From the NCBI GenBank assembly GCA_013214205.1, contig JABSPQ010000002.1:11062-70549 (forward strand): DNA of 59,488 bases, read 5' to 3'. The notes beneath the pieces are model-generated. The model made no database searches, was not told the origin of the DNA, and was given only the letters and a program-made list of their open reading frames with translations. Source of the stretch: Flavobacteriales bacterium. GTDB taxonomy: Bacteria; Bacteroidota; Bacteroidia; DT-38. The position numbers and the translations under genes are program-made. This document shows positions 29,701-36,832 of the stretch, in pieces (the first letter of the stretch is position 1; each line of letters opens with the position of its first letter).

Positions 29701-30876
29701 AAGGCTTACGACAATAAGTCTGTTGAATCGCTTCCTATTTATTCAATTGGTTCAGGAGTTTTAGGAACAACTCAGCTAAAATCGCTAAAGGTTAGTTTTA
29801 GTTTCGACGCCTTATCTTCTGGGCAAGTAATTCCTACCAATACCGGAGATGTAAAAGGAAACGTTGCTGGTAAAAATGGCGAATGGAGAAATGGTGCACT
29901 TACCATACAGGCTATTCCGGTTGATGAAGACGGTAAATTAGAAGGTACGTTAGATCTTAGCAAAACTAGTGGTGGGGTTCAGGGAGTTGCTTCAAAATGT
30001 TCGGGAATGCTATTTGAATCTACTATTTTCTGGCATTGGAAAGGAGATTCTTATCATAAAACTACATGGGGTTTTGATGGGGCTGCAGCAAGTGCAAATG
30101 GGCCTACAACCAACGATAGCGATTGTATAAGCTATAAGGTTGAAGAAGAGACAATGGGAAAGGCAGGCAAGGCAGACCCAGCAGGTAAGAAACCTGCCGG
30201 AAAGAAAAAGCCTGAAGAGAGTGCTGTGAAAAAATCAGCGCCAAGTACGAGTCAAATCCAGAAAAAGAGGCCAGCTACAACTACAACCGCAGGAGGAAAT
30301 AAAAAGCCCGTAAATAATGCAAAACCCGGAGGTGGTAAAAGAACAGTAAGTAGTTCGAAACCTGTTGCCGCTAAAAAGCCAACTACTGCTAAGGAACCAG
30401 TTACTAATACAAAGCCAACGAGCACAGTTAAGCCCGGAGGTAATAAAAAGCCGGCTAGTAACACAAGAGCAGGAGGAGCGAAAAAACCAACTGGAGTTAA
30501 AAAGCCAGTAGGAAATATTAAGCCAACTAATACAGTTAAACCTGGAGGCAACAAAAAGCCGGCTGGTAGTGGAAGACCAGCTGGAGCTAAAAAGCCAGCG
30601 GCAGCAGCTAAAAAGATTACTTATATTAGTCCAAGAACAGGTTCAGTAACTTCTAAGTCTCCTACATATACAATCAAAGCGAAAGTAGTTGGAGTAAAAT
30701 CGAAGGCGGAAATTAGAGTGTTTGTAAATGGTAAGGCTACAACCGCGTTTAGTTGGAATAGATCTACTAAGGAATTAGTCGCTAGAGTGCCTTTGAAAAA
30801 AGGACAAAACAAAGTCAGAATCTCAGCTACAGGAGGAGGGAAGCCAGTTAATAAGACTTATACGATTACACATTAA
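23710..30876 (+). CDS. giant 2388-aa surface protein: barrel-like N-terminus, 18 Ig-like repeats, basic tail
   Basis: Signal peptide ends SSLYAQ. Residues 21-285 look like a small outer-membrane barrel (FWGVNMGGTGMY, HLSFDLRGRFFAAYF, LGAGLSIQLAPRFAIGVEH). A Pro/Lys/Val linker (about 286-322) would cross the wall-side space. Residues 323-1912 hold 17 Ig-like repeats of about 90 aa, typified by EVLHVDSKSHIVVTVNG, then FKYN, then an L-x-x-G-x-N-x-(I/V)-x-(I/V) strand and a Cys- or Gly-containing turn. Residues 1913-2145 are a distinct domain (GGHIDVDTDLSWGGATNGH). Residues 2150-2302 are Lys/Pro/Gly/Ala-rich, and 2303-2388 an 18th repeat. There is no T9SS tail. The likely role is an adhesin or cell-envelope scaffold. 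I do not recognise the central domain. The gene is intact over 7 kb. Confidence 0.85.
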   Translation: MKRILTLVVLATLLASSLYAQSIYKVNYDRDSRWFWGVNMGGTGMYQSEIESKTSLGWGAVFGKSIGMRERNHLSFDLRGRFFAAYFVGQATDNYDLNSSNLAPSTYRDNLSEYENTLGYFIPNYKTRLVSGSLELVVNTNSLRHRTGLNLYAFAGIGAKGYRTSADLYNDPFFSSSIYDYSRFQENTQKYILREQDNSYETELVGSKGKKVITWMPSLGAGLSIQLAPRFAIGVEHKMTWTRTNDFDGMPTDFTGEATNNDIYHYGAVTLKFHIFKHRAFNEDKHNTAVIPPAKVIPPPPVKPKTPDRVVPPVKEIPASKQLPVVKIYDPSTSSYAVEEELFILLAKVYHVDGKSNITFKQNGIVSTNFNYDTNSDRFLSKVVLKPGRNIFEITTTNSAGSDYASTIIVYDKEEVLPIRPPPIVTIIRPSVSPKQTNNSTFRLRATVLEVDSKSQIKVYLNRVILTDFTYNINTNVLYAPLNLMEGHNKVTVTATNKMGSDSKTAEINYVVSAKKLPPIVEFNNPASNPAKSTLSTYHVEATVLNVEGKSDITVKLNGFETTLFSYNSASKVIKLNVKLIEGANLIEVEGVNEVGDDKKNTTIFYHKKEVVQLPIVAFLNPAVDPIKVYKNNYSIEAKVQFVAGSGYIDLKVNGIISTLFSYSKSSKLMTFNVNLIEGANVIEIKGTNKFGSDVETTIIVYKKEVLKAPPVVTITRPTVDNKVFASANKRVIAEVLHVDSKSHIVVTVNGVSTTSFKYNTQTKVLILPVVLKVGSNVVEITGTNSAGSDSDKRLIIHTPPKVPSPPTVDITSPMSSPFIAQSEVFRFAAKTTNIESKSQIELTINGDVIPSAAYTLTSTHQIVYRANLITGNNIFKASVANDDGTDDDMVIVVIKEQEPCVIPTVGYISPVPYSTIDVADQKVEAQINNWSEGTIVKMEVNGVGVGYTAYSESTSLATANIRLNEGSNAVIVTVFNDCGTNKSTFTLTYQMPDAPCDDPVLTTIGDAAFATLTETATVSVGATHIEKASEIRVKLNGTTAPFKFDAGTGSITIDANLSVGNNSIIVTATTDCGSAVASININREVCEEPTIIAVYPLPKASTDKATAKVKASITNVISSEITLLINGVAQPFSYDQSLGTLVATVAITVGNNSIAISATNACGTVKKRTRIYRKEPCAEIVYNLISPSLAEVTSAEDKYTVQLNAAGLLASSQIKVTFNGASQPFTFDAVTGDINVDELTLVDGTHALKVVMTNDCSTKTVDYKISYKGCEKPLIKIEGFAKGTIFTNPEFILKGKVLNVNSADDIVIKHKGVAIDFTYDLATHTLTATITLVEGKNGINILVNGCEKATRFVNANYEVPCAGITTSLMMPAALNQSVVEPAYAISLTVNGVDDHSQIKVNLNGSTIPFTYTASSKVVEINGITLIDGANAIKVNATNACSVANVVYNIAYDGCKPPVITKGNNAANVAEAHYAYTATITNISAESDITFLVNGASTSFVFDVATGDFSSEVVLKEGSTDFKIEANGCETQTATSATVYEIPCEQLVYALSVPNSLSVSVADETYSIELVAQHVTKNNISLTLNGTSQPFTFADDLVKIAGISLKDGANSVEVSLMNDCSNETITYSITHDHCNTPVIDLSANATASTSASYSLTASVSNIDVKSNIKVLVNGASVAFTYSTTTGTLTSSVTLNEGDNEIEIVANGCENASDKFTVNYETPCAALTYSLASPSSTTATVEESGYAITLNTTAIVAKGDVTATYNGNPNAFKFESNVISISDLTLKEGDNAIVVNMKNACSTEQVTYAISYEPCNPPAITLTSSTATVADASYDLTATVLNVTAKEDIRIKLNGVSVQFVYDSESHGISKSVTLLKGENTIKISAYGCDNSAATYKVTYDVPVIITNTEPEDKQGLYGGHIDVDTDLSWGGATNGHVHEYDNKYSTTTVNYFNLQDEKLTNINRGIKDANQRFIIVVGNADLSPGAYIWVNGVKKSVKAYDNKSVESLPIYSIGSGVLGTTQLKSLKVSFSFDALSSGQVIPTNTGDVKGNVAGKNGEWRNGALTIQAIPVDEDGKLEGTLDLSKTSGGVQGVASKCSGMLFESTIFWHWKGDSYHKTTWGFDGAAASANGPTTNDSDCISYKVEEETMGKAGKADPAGKKPAGKKKPEESAVKKSAPSTSQIQKKRPATTTTAGGNKKPVNNAKPGGGKRTVSSSKPVAAKKPTTAKEPVTNTKPTSTVKPGGNKKPASNTRAGGAKKPTGVKKPVGNIKPTNTVKPGGNKKPAGSGRPAGAKKPAAAAKKITYISPRTGSVTSKSPTYTIKAKVVGVKSKAEIRVFVNGKATTAFSWNRSTKELVARVPLKKGQNKVRISATGGGKPVNKTYTITH
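27250..29415 (+). repeat. four A/B double repeats (about 540 bp each) inside the giant gene
   Basis: Repeats 10-17 alternate between two kinds. A-type repeats start like YSLASPSS, carry QIKVNLNG and FTF, and end NACS...YDGC. B-type repeats start P-(A/L/V)-I, carry ITFLVNG, and end NGCE...YE(I/T)PC. The pair is about 180 residues and occurs four times, so a two-repeat unit was amplified as a block. Each repeat in this part has two Cys, suggesting disulfides within or between neighbours. Repeats 1-6 lack them. Confidence 0.7.
30157..30614 (+). repeat. Lys/Pro/Gly/Ala-rich low-complexity coding region
   Basis: About 150 residues of KKPAG, KPGGNKKP and similar words. The phrase TVKPGGNKKPA occurs twice, 36 residues apart, marking an internal duplication. 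The composition is strongly basic, resembling histone H1 tails. In a surface protein it could contact anionic polysaccharide, lipopolysaccharide or DNA. Long reading frames on the opposite strand here are composition artefacts. Confidence 0.8.
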
Positions 30877-30905
30877 CACTGTCAAGTCGAGTGTGCCGAA
30901 CAGCC

Positions 30906-30952
30906 GTGTCAGTTCGAGTGCTCCCGTCTTACGGGAGTGTATCGAGAACACA
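30906..30952. repeat. palindromic intergenic element acting as terminator
   Basis: Core stem CTCCCGT (30921-30927) with ACGGGAG (30931-30937), flanked by GTTCGAGTG and TGTATCGAGAAC, followed by a T5 run at 30954-30958. The outer GTTCGAG.../...ATCGAGAAC words are those of a dispersed palindromic repeat that I recall from other Bacteroidota intergenic regions. It lies just behind the giant gene and probably ends its transcript. Confidence 0.6.
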
Positions 30953-30983
30953 GTTTTTAGCTATAATGCAATGCATTAGCACC

Positions 30984-30991
30984 TACATTTG
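30984..30991 (+). promoter_or_regulatory. -7 box (TACATTTG) before the CSSCH protein gene
   Basis: A perfect TAnnTTTG about 53 bases before the ATG at 31044. No TTG is found 19 bases upstream. Confidence 0.3.
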
Positions 30992-31043
30992 ATTTATCCA
31001 ACCATAACATTAGTTTAGCTAATACATTTAAAATCGTATTAAT

Positions 31044-31887
31044 ATGTTGGGTTATTATAAAATACATAGGCGTTTTATTTATTTTATACTGTTAAGTGTA
31101 GGAGCCTTACTACTGTTTCAAAGTCTTAAACATGGCCCCTGCTAATATTGATGGATTTGATCGTACAGGAGGTCCTTTGTGGCCTGAAGACTGTTCATCT
31201 TGCCATAGTGGAGGCGACTACAATCCAGCTATCGAAATCTCATTTAAAGACATCGATGGCTTTGCTGTAAGTTCATACATCCCAGGTAATACATATAGAA
31301 TGGAAGCATTGGTATCTGGCGATATTCCTATGGGATCCGCAGTATTCGGTTTTCAAGGTATGGCATTGACTGATGCAAATGTTCAGGCTGGAGATTTTTC
31401 TAATCCAGGCGACTTTACTCAAGTTGTCTTGCTAGATGGCGTTGAATATGTTGAACAGTCGGAACCACCAACAGACAATGAAAGCTTTTTGTTTGAAGCA
31501 GAATGGACAGCTCCGGCAGTCGGAACAGGTGATGTAACAATTTATGCTTGCGGCATTGTTGGAAATGGAGATGGTGATAAAGAAATTGATTCTCCTGCAC
31601 CTCCAATAACTGTGTTGTTAACCGAAGATTCGGAAACTAGTATGTCTGATATTTCTCGTGATTTTACTTCTTTAATTTATCCCAATCCTGCGGCTAACTA
31701 TATCGAAATCTCTGAGATTGAAACAGGTAATTCTAACGTTAGAATAATTAATACAGCAGGTAAAGTTGTAAGAGAACAAGCATTTATTAAGAATCGAATA
31801 AGTGTGGTTGACTTACCAACAGGGCTCTACTTTGTTCAGGTCAGTAATTCGACAAGAAATTACATTGGTAAGTTTCTTAAAAAGTAG
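31044..31887 (+). CDS. T9SS-secreted 'CSSCH' Reeler-like protein, frameshifted near its start
   Basis: The body (31132-31887) contains WPEDCSSCHSGGDYNP, a single C-x-x-C-H near the mature N-terminus, a beta-sandwich domain of the Reeler / choice-of-anchor V type (YIPGNTYRMEALVSGD, FGFQGMALTD), and a T9SS type A tail (LPTGLYFVQV...KFLKK). The in-frame ATG at 31132 gives no signal peptide. An ATG at 31044 in another frame gives one (FIYFILLSVGALLLF) and joins as HGPANIDGFDR if the C4 run at about 31135-31138 is one base shorter. So the gene is either broken or carries an indel error. Role unknown; the CxxCH may bind heme. Confidence 0.75.
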
Positions 31888-31981
31888 AATGGCTTTTTTA
31901 AATCGAATGGATTAAAAAACTACGAGCTACTCATTAATTCTTTATGTTCGTACCCGAGCAAATTGAACTACCAAAGATCAA

Positions 31982-32821
31982 ATGTTAATTATTAAAAGAT
32001 TATTTGTCGCAATAATATTAATGACATTAGCCAGTTGTTGGAATGCGGAATCAGGAAATGACGAAAAAGAAATGCGTCCAGTAAAAGTGTTTTTATTAGG
32101 TGGGCAGTCGAATATGGAAGGCTGTGGCTTCGTTAAAAACAGAGCAGAAGAATATTCAACTCACCCCGAAAATGTAGTTATCTGGGATGCCACAATTAAA
32201 AATTGGACAACATTAGAATCGGATTCTATTGTAATAGATAGAGATTCATTATTCGGACCAGTGATTGGATTCTCACACCTGCTAGCAAAAAAATATCCCT
32301 ACCATACCATCGCTATTATTAAAGTAGCTGCGGGCGGAACAACCTTGTGGAGAGATTGGGCGCCAGAAGGAGTTATGTATAAAGACTTTAAATTCACAAC
32401 TGGTCAGGCGTTAAAACAACTTAGCGATAGCGATGCCAACTATGAGATTTGTGGAATGCTTTGGATGCAAGGAGAAACAGATTCGGAATTTAAAGAACAT
32501 GCAATAGCTTACGAGCAAAACTTAGAAGTGCTAATTGCCGATGTACGCTCTTTATGTGACAACAAAAATCTTCCGTTTGTAATGGGACGAATTTCATCTA
32601 GCTTACTTAAAGAAACACCTTGGAATTTCGATCAGACTGAGTACACTCAAAAATCACAGGACAATGTAGCTGCAAATGATGACCACGCCTTCATCATCAA
32701 TACCGACACGCTAACCACTTGGACAGACAACACGCATTTTGATGCTGCATCTCAAATTTGGCTGGGTAACAGAATGGGAGAGGTGATGCTTGACGAATTG
32801 ACTGATCTTTCAAGTTTCTAA
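31982..32821 (+). CDS. sialate O-acetylesterase-like SGNH hydrolase, lipoprotein
   Basis: 279 aa with lipobox TLASC (Cys19). SASA/CE6 motifs: GGQSNMEGCGF with catalytic Ser43, LWMQGETDSE and DNTHFDAASQIW. It is the lipid-anchored counterpart of the SASA esterase at 16349-17122, with which it shares only the family motifs. It is expected to deacetylate glycans at the cell surface. Its last four codons and stop (LSSF, TAA) lie inside the first copy of the 25-bp repeat family, so the repeat has contributed or replaced the C-terminus. Confidence 0.88.
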   Translation: MLIIKRLFVAIILMTLASCWNAESGNDEKEMRPVKVFLLGGQSNMEGCGFVKNRAEEYSTHPENVVIWDATIKNWTTLESDSIVIDRDSLFGPVIGFSHLLAKKYPYHTIAIIKVAAGGTTLWRDWAPEGVMYKDFKFTTGQALKQLSDSDANYEICGMLWMQGETDSEFKEHAIAYEQNLEVLIADVRSLCDNKNLPFVMGRISSSLLKETPWNFDQTEYTQKSQDNVAANDDHAFIINTDTLTTWTDNTHFDAASQIWLGNRMGEVMLDELTDLSSF

Positions 32822-32919
32822 CTTGGAAGACAGGAACAATTTAGAACTTGGAAGACAGAAACAGTGTGCAACTTGGAAAGAGAAAACAGTTTGTAACCTA
32901 GAAGACGGAAGAACACATT
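32806..32919 (+). repeat. 25-bp tandem repeat, four units, left of the sigma/ankyrin operon
   Basis: TCTTTCAAGTTT (32806-32817) leads into four units of exactly 25 bases starting at 32820, 32845, 32870 and 32895. Each begins AACTTGGAAGACAG or close to it. The same leader and units recur in direct orientation at 36833-36908, on the other side of the operon. Confidence 0.85.
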
Positions 32920-32938
32920 ATACCTATCGCTCAAAAAA

Positions 32939-35344
32939 TCATCTCCACTGATGAATTTGAATTGATAAGAAAACTTGAAACGATCTATGGTATTCAGCCT
33001 TTTCTTCGTTAGAATTTGCGTCAATAAAATAGTTATAGGTATTATTAGAAGTAGGAGTGAGGCCATGCTTATATCTTACTCCAATCGCTAAAGATGTTCC
33101 TCGTAGAAAGCTAATTTCAGACACAGCAGCTAATTCAAACTTATTATTATAATGTCTTTTAAAATTGCCTTTTATATAGTCGGAACCACTGTCCGCAATG
33201 TAATTGATATTAGTTCCAATTAAATAAGAAACATCTAATCCAGCTCCAAAAGAAAACCCTGAATTATGCGAACCCGAATTAAGGAAAAGCTTGTTTACCA
33301 ATAGTGGCATTTCTATATAACGCAATTGGATTTTCTCGTTGGCATCATTCTGCTTTGTAAAAGTTTGATATCCTTTAGTCGTTATACCAGGTTCAATCTT
33401 AAAGTTGAATTTTCCATAATTAAAATCGAATCCCAAATTATAGTTCGACGAAACAATCGGATTCATTGTTTGTTTCTGCTTGTTAAACGGATTGGGATTG
33501 TTGCCAAAGTAAGCGTTAGAAAAATTGGATCCATATAAAAAATAGAACCTTTTATTTAAAACCAGCTTGGACTTATAGGAGTTTAAAACTTCATCTTCAA
33601 CTTTCAAAAATGAATAATCAGTGTTATTCCTTTTATAACTTTTATTTCGCTTGGCTGTATCGTAGGCCGTTTCACCTTTATCGGTTCGGATTGATTTATC
33701 TACGCCCAACGAAATCAAATAGTTCAAAATTTCGGTGCTCTTGGTTGAAGTAACAGCGCTGTGCAAAACAGAGCCGTAAAATGTGTTAAAGTCAATTTTC
33801 TTATAATATTTCTCCATTTTTTTTAAGAGAGCAACGTCAGTACCTCGTCCATTTATTACTGTTTCTAATATGGGGCCAGATTTTCTTACTCTATCCATAT
33901 CTAAACCGTTATCAAGTAAAATTTTAAACTTCTCATCAAACCAACTTTTATTTGCATAATAAGAAGCCATTAATTGTCCAAAGGCTCTGCGGTCTCTTTC
34001 GTTTATTTGCATCCCGATTTCGAATAGATACTTTAATGCTTGCGGATTGCCCACCCAAATGGCTGTATTAAGGGGAGAACTGACGCTAGAAATATCGTCC
34101 TTTTTGAAATAGTTGAGCTCGTTTAGTTTTTTTAGAATATCGATATTTCCATCTTTAGTACGTATTGCCAACATAAATAATTTCGACATAAAACTGTGTT
34201 CAAGTTTGAATCCATTCTCTTTTAGAATCTCATACTTTTCATTAAAACCTTTTTGTTGTTCTTCCGATTTTGGGTCGAATTTATAGAAAAGGGCATTACC
34301 AAGATTACTTCCTTCAGCGGCTCCTTTGTTGTATGATTCTCTCACGTCATCTGGTGTTCCTATCGCAAGGTTATAGGTTAGAATTGAATGTCCATTCACT
34401 TCGTCCTTAATTCGTACTTCTTTAACTGATTGCGTAAAATATTGGTCAACAACTTCACCACCTGTTCGTTCTCTCTCAACAGACTTAATCTTAGTATTCG
34501 ATTTGTTTGTAATAAACCGAATGCTCTCTTTAGGCAGTCCGGGGAAAGTGTATTCTTTGTCGGATACCCTTATCATTTCAAACAATCCGCCTTCAAAAGG
34601 AATATTTACATACAATGTACTGTCCGTATATTCCATTGTAAACACAGTCCAACCATCTGTATAATATGTTTTAAGACCTTCAATAAACTCCATCGACGAA
34701 GTGCTTCCTGCGCTATGTTCTGTTATCGTGCCAGCAATATCCAATGTTTCCACTTCTTGCAAAGTCGTTACATTCTGAATCAACTCAATAGGCTTTTCGC
34801 TACCTATAATTTGCGAGGCATTAACTTGAACCGTTTTGTAACCGAGGTAACTAATATTGATCGATTCCTTTAATCGAGATGATGGAATTTGGAGTTCGAA
34901 ATAACCATCTTCATTGCAAGCTGCTCCAAGGGTAGAATTGTTTACTAAAAGGGAAGCGTAAGCCGCAGGAGCCTTATTGGGAAGCAGTTTTACATAACCC
35001 GAGATCTTAGTTTTATCTACCGTCGTTATTTTATTGAGTACAACTTGCTCTCCAATTTCTTTGTACTCTATGGCATAATTAGTTTTTAAATAGTCGAGAA
35101 ATTTTTCAAGTGGAGCATTGTTTAACTTGATAGATGCCGAATTCTGATCCAACACTAAATTTGAATTATAGAAAAATTGAACATCGCTATTGCTCGCCAC
35201 AGAGTCCAGAACAGTCTTCAATTTAGCATTGGTTAAATCAACCGAAACTTCTGTTTGCAACAACGATTGTCCGTTGCATACAATACTGATTAGTATCAAT
35301 AGAAGAAGAGTCGAAAAAGATTTCATGTTTTTCTTAAATGTCAT
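32939..35344 (-). CDS. STN + carboxypeptidase-regulatory-like + ankyrin + beta-barrel outer-membrane protein
   Basis: 801 aa. Signal peptide MKSFSTLLLLILIS ending CNGQ; starting at Met7 (35326) would remove the overlap with the anti-sigma gene. Residues 28-105: STN domain (VDLTNAKLKTVLDSVASNSD). 113-192: carboxypeptidase-regulatory-like domain (ISGYVKLLPNKAPAAYASLL). About 200-390: unrecognised. 422-568: ankyrin repeats, clearest at SVLHSAVTSTKSTEILNYL then KGETAYDTAK. 598-801: PorT-like barrel (NYNLGFDFNYGKFNFKIEPG, FSFGAGLDVSYLIG). STN domains normally precede TonB-dependent transporters and signal to FecR; here the plug/barrel is replaced. As the third gene of an ECF sigma/FecR operon it is likely the surface sensor or effector. 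Confidence 0.85.
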   Translation of the reverse strand: MTFKKNMKSFSTLLLLILISIVCNGQSLLQTEVSVDLTNAKLKTVLDSVASNSDVQFFYNSNLVLDQNSASIKLNNAPLEKFLDYLKTNYAIEYKEIGEQVVLNKITTVDKTKISGYVKLLPNKAPAAYASLLVNNSTLGAACNEDGYFELQIPSSRLKESINISYLGYKTVQVNASQIIGSEKPIELIQNVTTLQEVETLDIAGTITEHSAGSTSSMEFIEGLKTYYTDGWTVFTMEYTDSTLYVNIPFEGGLFEMIRVSDKEYTFPGLPKESIRFITNKSNTKIKSVERERTGGEVVDQYFTQSVKEVRIKDEVNGHSILTYNLAIGTPDDVRESYNKGAAEGSNLGNALFYKFDPKSEEQQKGFNEKYEILKENGFKLEHSFMSKLFMLAIRTKDGNIDILKKLNELNYFKKDDISSVSSPLNTAIWVGNPQALKYLFEIGMQINERDRRAFGQLMASYYANKSWFDEKFKILLDNGLDMDRVRKSGPILETVINGRGTDVALLKKMEKYYKKIDFNTFYGSVLHSAVTSTKSTEILNYLISLGVDKSIRTDKGETAYDTAKRNKSYKRNNTDYSFLKVEDEVLNSYKSKLVLNKRFYFLYGSNFSNAYFGNNPNPFNKQKQTMNPIVSSNYNLGFDFNYGKFNFKIEPGITTKGYQTFTKQNDANEKIQLRYIEMPLLVNKLFLNSGSHNSGFSFGAGLDVSYLIGTNINYIADSGSDYIKGNFKRHYNNKFELAAVSEISFLRGTSLAIGVRYKHGLTPTSNNTYNYFIDANSNEEKAEYHRSFQVFLSIQIHQWR

Positions 35345-36188
35345 TTGAAGTGATTATGTATTTATGATTGGTTTTTTTATAGTTGAGATTCAAGCCATGG
35401 GTAAGCACCATAAGCATGTTCTCTAGAGTTGGATCAACGAAGGTGCCTGTCCCTCGTTTTTCGTATATAGCTGGTTCGGCTATTTCTATTTCAACATTAA
35501 AATAAGCTTCTAACGTTTTTTCAATAACGACTAGGGGAGTATTATCGAATATTATTTTCTTGTTTTTCCAAGCTAAAAAATTCATGTCTTCATTTAGCGA
35601 TTGAAGTATTTTATGACTCACAGCATCTACTGTCGCCAGGTCGCCTTTCACTAATTCTACTTTTCCAGCATTGGTTTTGTTTACATGCTCAAACAACACT
35701 TTACCTGTTACCACCGTAATCTCTACAGATTCTGCATCGCTGTTAATGTTGAATGATGTGCCAAGTACAGTAGTTTTTGTTTCGGCTGTATAAATAGTAA
35801 AAGGCCGACTCGCATCTTTCTCTATCTCAAAAAATGCCTCGCCTTTTAAGTCAATATTTCTAGTTTCAAAATCTGGCGAATAAGAAACTTCACTGTTTTT
35901 GTTCAGCCAAATTTTACTGTTGTCGGGCAGTGTTATTTCTTTAATTTCTTGCAGAGATGCAATGGTAACTTCGTTGCTTGTAAATGTGCTTTGATAAAGA
36001 AATCCCAGACCAATTAGCAAAGCAATACTAGCTGCGTATTTCAACAACGTACTGCTTTTGCTTGCTTGGTTTTTAGACGCAATTGAACTCCAAATTCTTT
36101 CTTTTTTATCTTGAGCAATTTGCTCATGAACGGTTTCAGAATCGGCTACTTTCTCTTTGAAAAAGTTATCAAATTCATTTGTTTTCAT
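35334..36188 (-). CDS. FecR-family anti-sigma factor (DUF4974)
   Basis: 284 aa. A cytoplasmic N-terminus (FFKEKVADSETVHEQIAQDKK) is followed by one membrane helix (about 47-66, YAASIALLIGLGFLYQS), then the periplasmic FecR domain (EIKEITLPDNSKIWLNKNSE, FEIEKDASRPFTI) and the C-terminal DUF4974 (FDNTPLVVIEKTLEAYFNVE). It should hold the sigma factor encoded upstream inactive until a signal comes from an STN-containing outer-membrane protein, here the ankyrin-barrel protein. It overlaps the sigma gene by 14 bases and the receptor-like gene by 11, so the three are coupled. Confidence 0.92.
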   Translation of the reverse strand: MKTNEFDNFFKEKVADSETVHEQIAQDKKERIWSSIASKNQASKSSTLLKYAASIALLIGLGFLYQSTFTSNEVTIASLQEIKEITLPDNSKIWLNKNSEVSYSPDFETRNIDLKGEAFFEIEKDASRPFTIYTAETKTTVLGTSFNINSDAESVEITVVTGKVLFEHVNKTNAGKVELVKGDLATVDAVSHKILQSLNEDMNFLAWKNKKIIFDNTPLVVIEKTLEAYFNVEIEIAEPAIYEKRGTGTFVDPTLENMLMVLTHGLNLNYKKTNHKYIITSNDI

Positions 36189-36720
36189 AAGGCTGTATTT
36201 TGTTAAGTTGACCGATAATGTGGGCTCTTGCTTTCTTCAATTGCGACTTAGATGTATTAACCGAAATCTTTAATAAATCGGCAACCTCTGTATGTTTATA
36301 GCCTTCAATTGCGAACAAATTAAATATGGTTCTGTATCCAGCGGGCATCTCTTCAATTATTTTCATAACTGCTTCTACATCTATGTTAGATGAGAAGTCT
36401 ATGTCTAAGTCACTGTCGGAAATTACCGTCATGTCTGCTTCAAACTGCAATGGCTTGCGGGCGTTGATGCTTGTAATGCAATCGTTAATAACAATGGTTG
36501 TAATCCATTTTCTAAGGCTATCTTCTCCTCGGTATTCAAATTTTGCAATGCTCTTAAACACTTTTGTAAATGCTCCGGTAACAACATGCTCTGCACTAAA
36601 ATGATCGTTTAAATACCTCATTGCTATGTGATACATTTTGTTGTAGTAACCATCAAACAGCATGCGCTGCGCCTTATGGTTATTTTCAATACACTGTTTT
36701 ATTAATTCTTGCTCCTCCAA
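36175..36720 (-). CDS. ECF RNA polymerase sigma factor, FecI-like
   Basis: 181 aa. Region 2 is visible in MYHIAMRYLNDHFSAEHVVTGAFTKVFKSI and region 4 in MPAGYRTIFNLFAIEGYKHTE followed by VADLLKISVNTSKSQLKKAR. It directs RNA polymerase to its own small regulon, probably including this operon. The only start at the correct place is TTG (36718-36720). A GGAGGAG run lies inside codons 2-4, so a slightly later non-ATG start is possible. A 21-bp palindrome lies 60 bases upstream. Confidence 0.9.
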   Translation of the reverse strand: MEEQELIKQCIENNHKAQRMLFDGYYNKMYHIAMRYLNDHFSAEHVVTGAFTKVFKSIAKFEYRGEDSLRKWITTIVINDCITSINARKPLQFEADMTVISDSDLDIDFSSNIDVEAVMKIIEEMPAGYRTIFNLFAIEGYKHTEVADLLKISVNTSKSQLKKARAHIIGQLNKIQPYENK

Positions 36721-36779
36721 AAGTCTAATTATCGGCTTTTAATAGTATAACACATCAAAATGCAAAAGGGTTGTCTCAG

Positions 36780-36800
36780 GTTCTCAAATATTTTGAGAAC
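36780..36800. promoter_or_regulatory. 21-bp palindrome upstream of the sigma operon, possible operator
   Basis: GTTCTCAAA (36780-36788) and TTTGAGAAC (36792-36800) are perfect inverted repeats around TAT. The position, 60 bases before the sigma start and between it and the repeat array, suits a repressor or activator dimer. The absence of a T-run makes a terminator unlikely. The rest of 36721-37139 has no gene other than the repeat array. Confidence 0.5.
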
Positions 36801-36832
36801 AGTTCTAAGTTAAACCAAAATGTTCACACCGC

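Noticed and set aside
30252-30554. Long minus-strand reading frame of 100 codons inside the giant gene
   Set aside because: It is the antisense of the Lys/Pro/Gly/Ala-rich tail; its Leu/Gly/Pro-rich composition is an artefact of the sense strand.
34430-34873. 147-codon plus-strand frame opposite the ankyrin-barrel gene
   Set aside because: Fully inside a well-supported gene on the other strand and without recognisable domains.
32939-35344. Calling the third gene of the sigma operon a SusC/TonB-dependent transporter
   Set aside because: After STN and the carboxypeptidase-like domain there is no plug domain; ankyrin repeats and a short barrel follow, and the length is too small.
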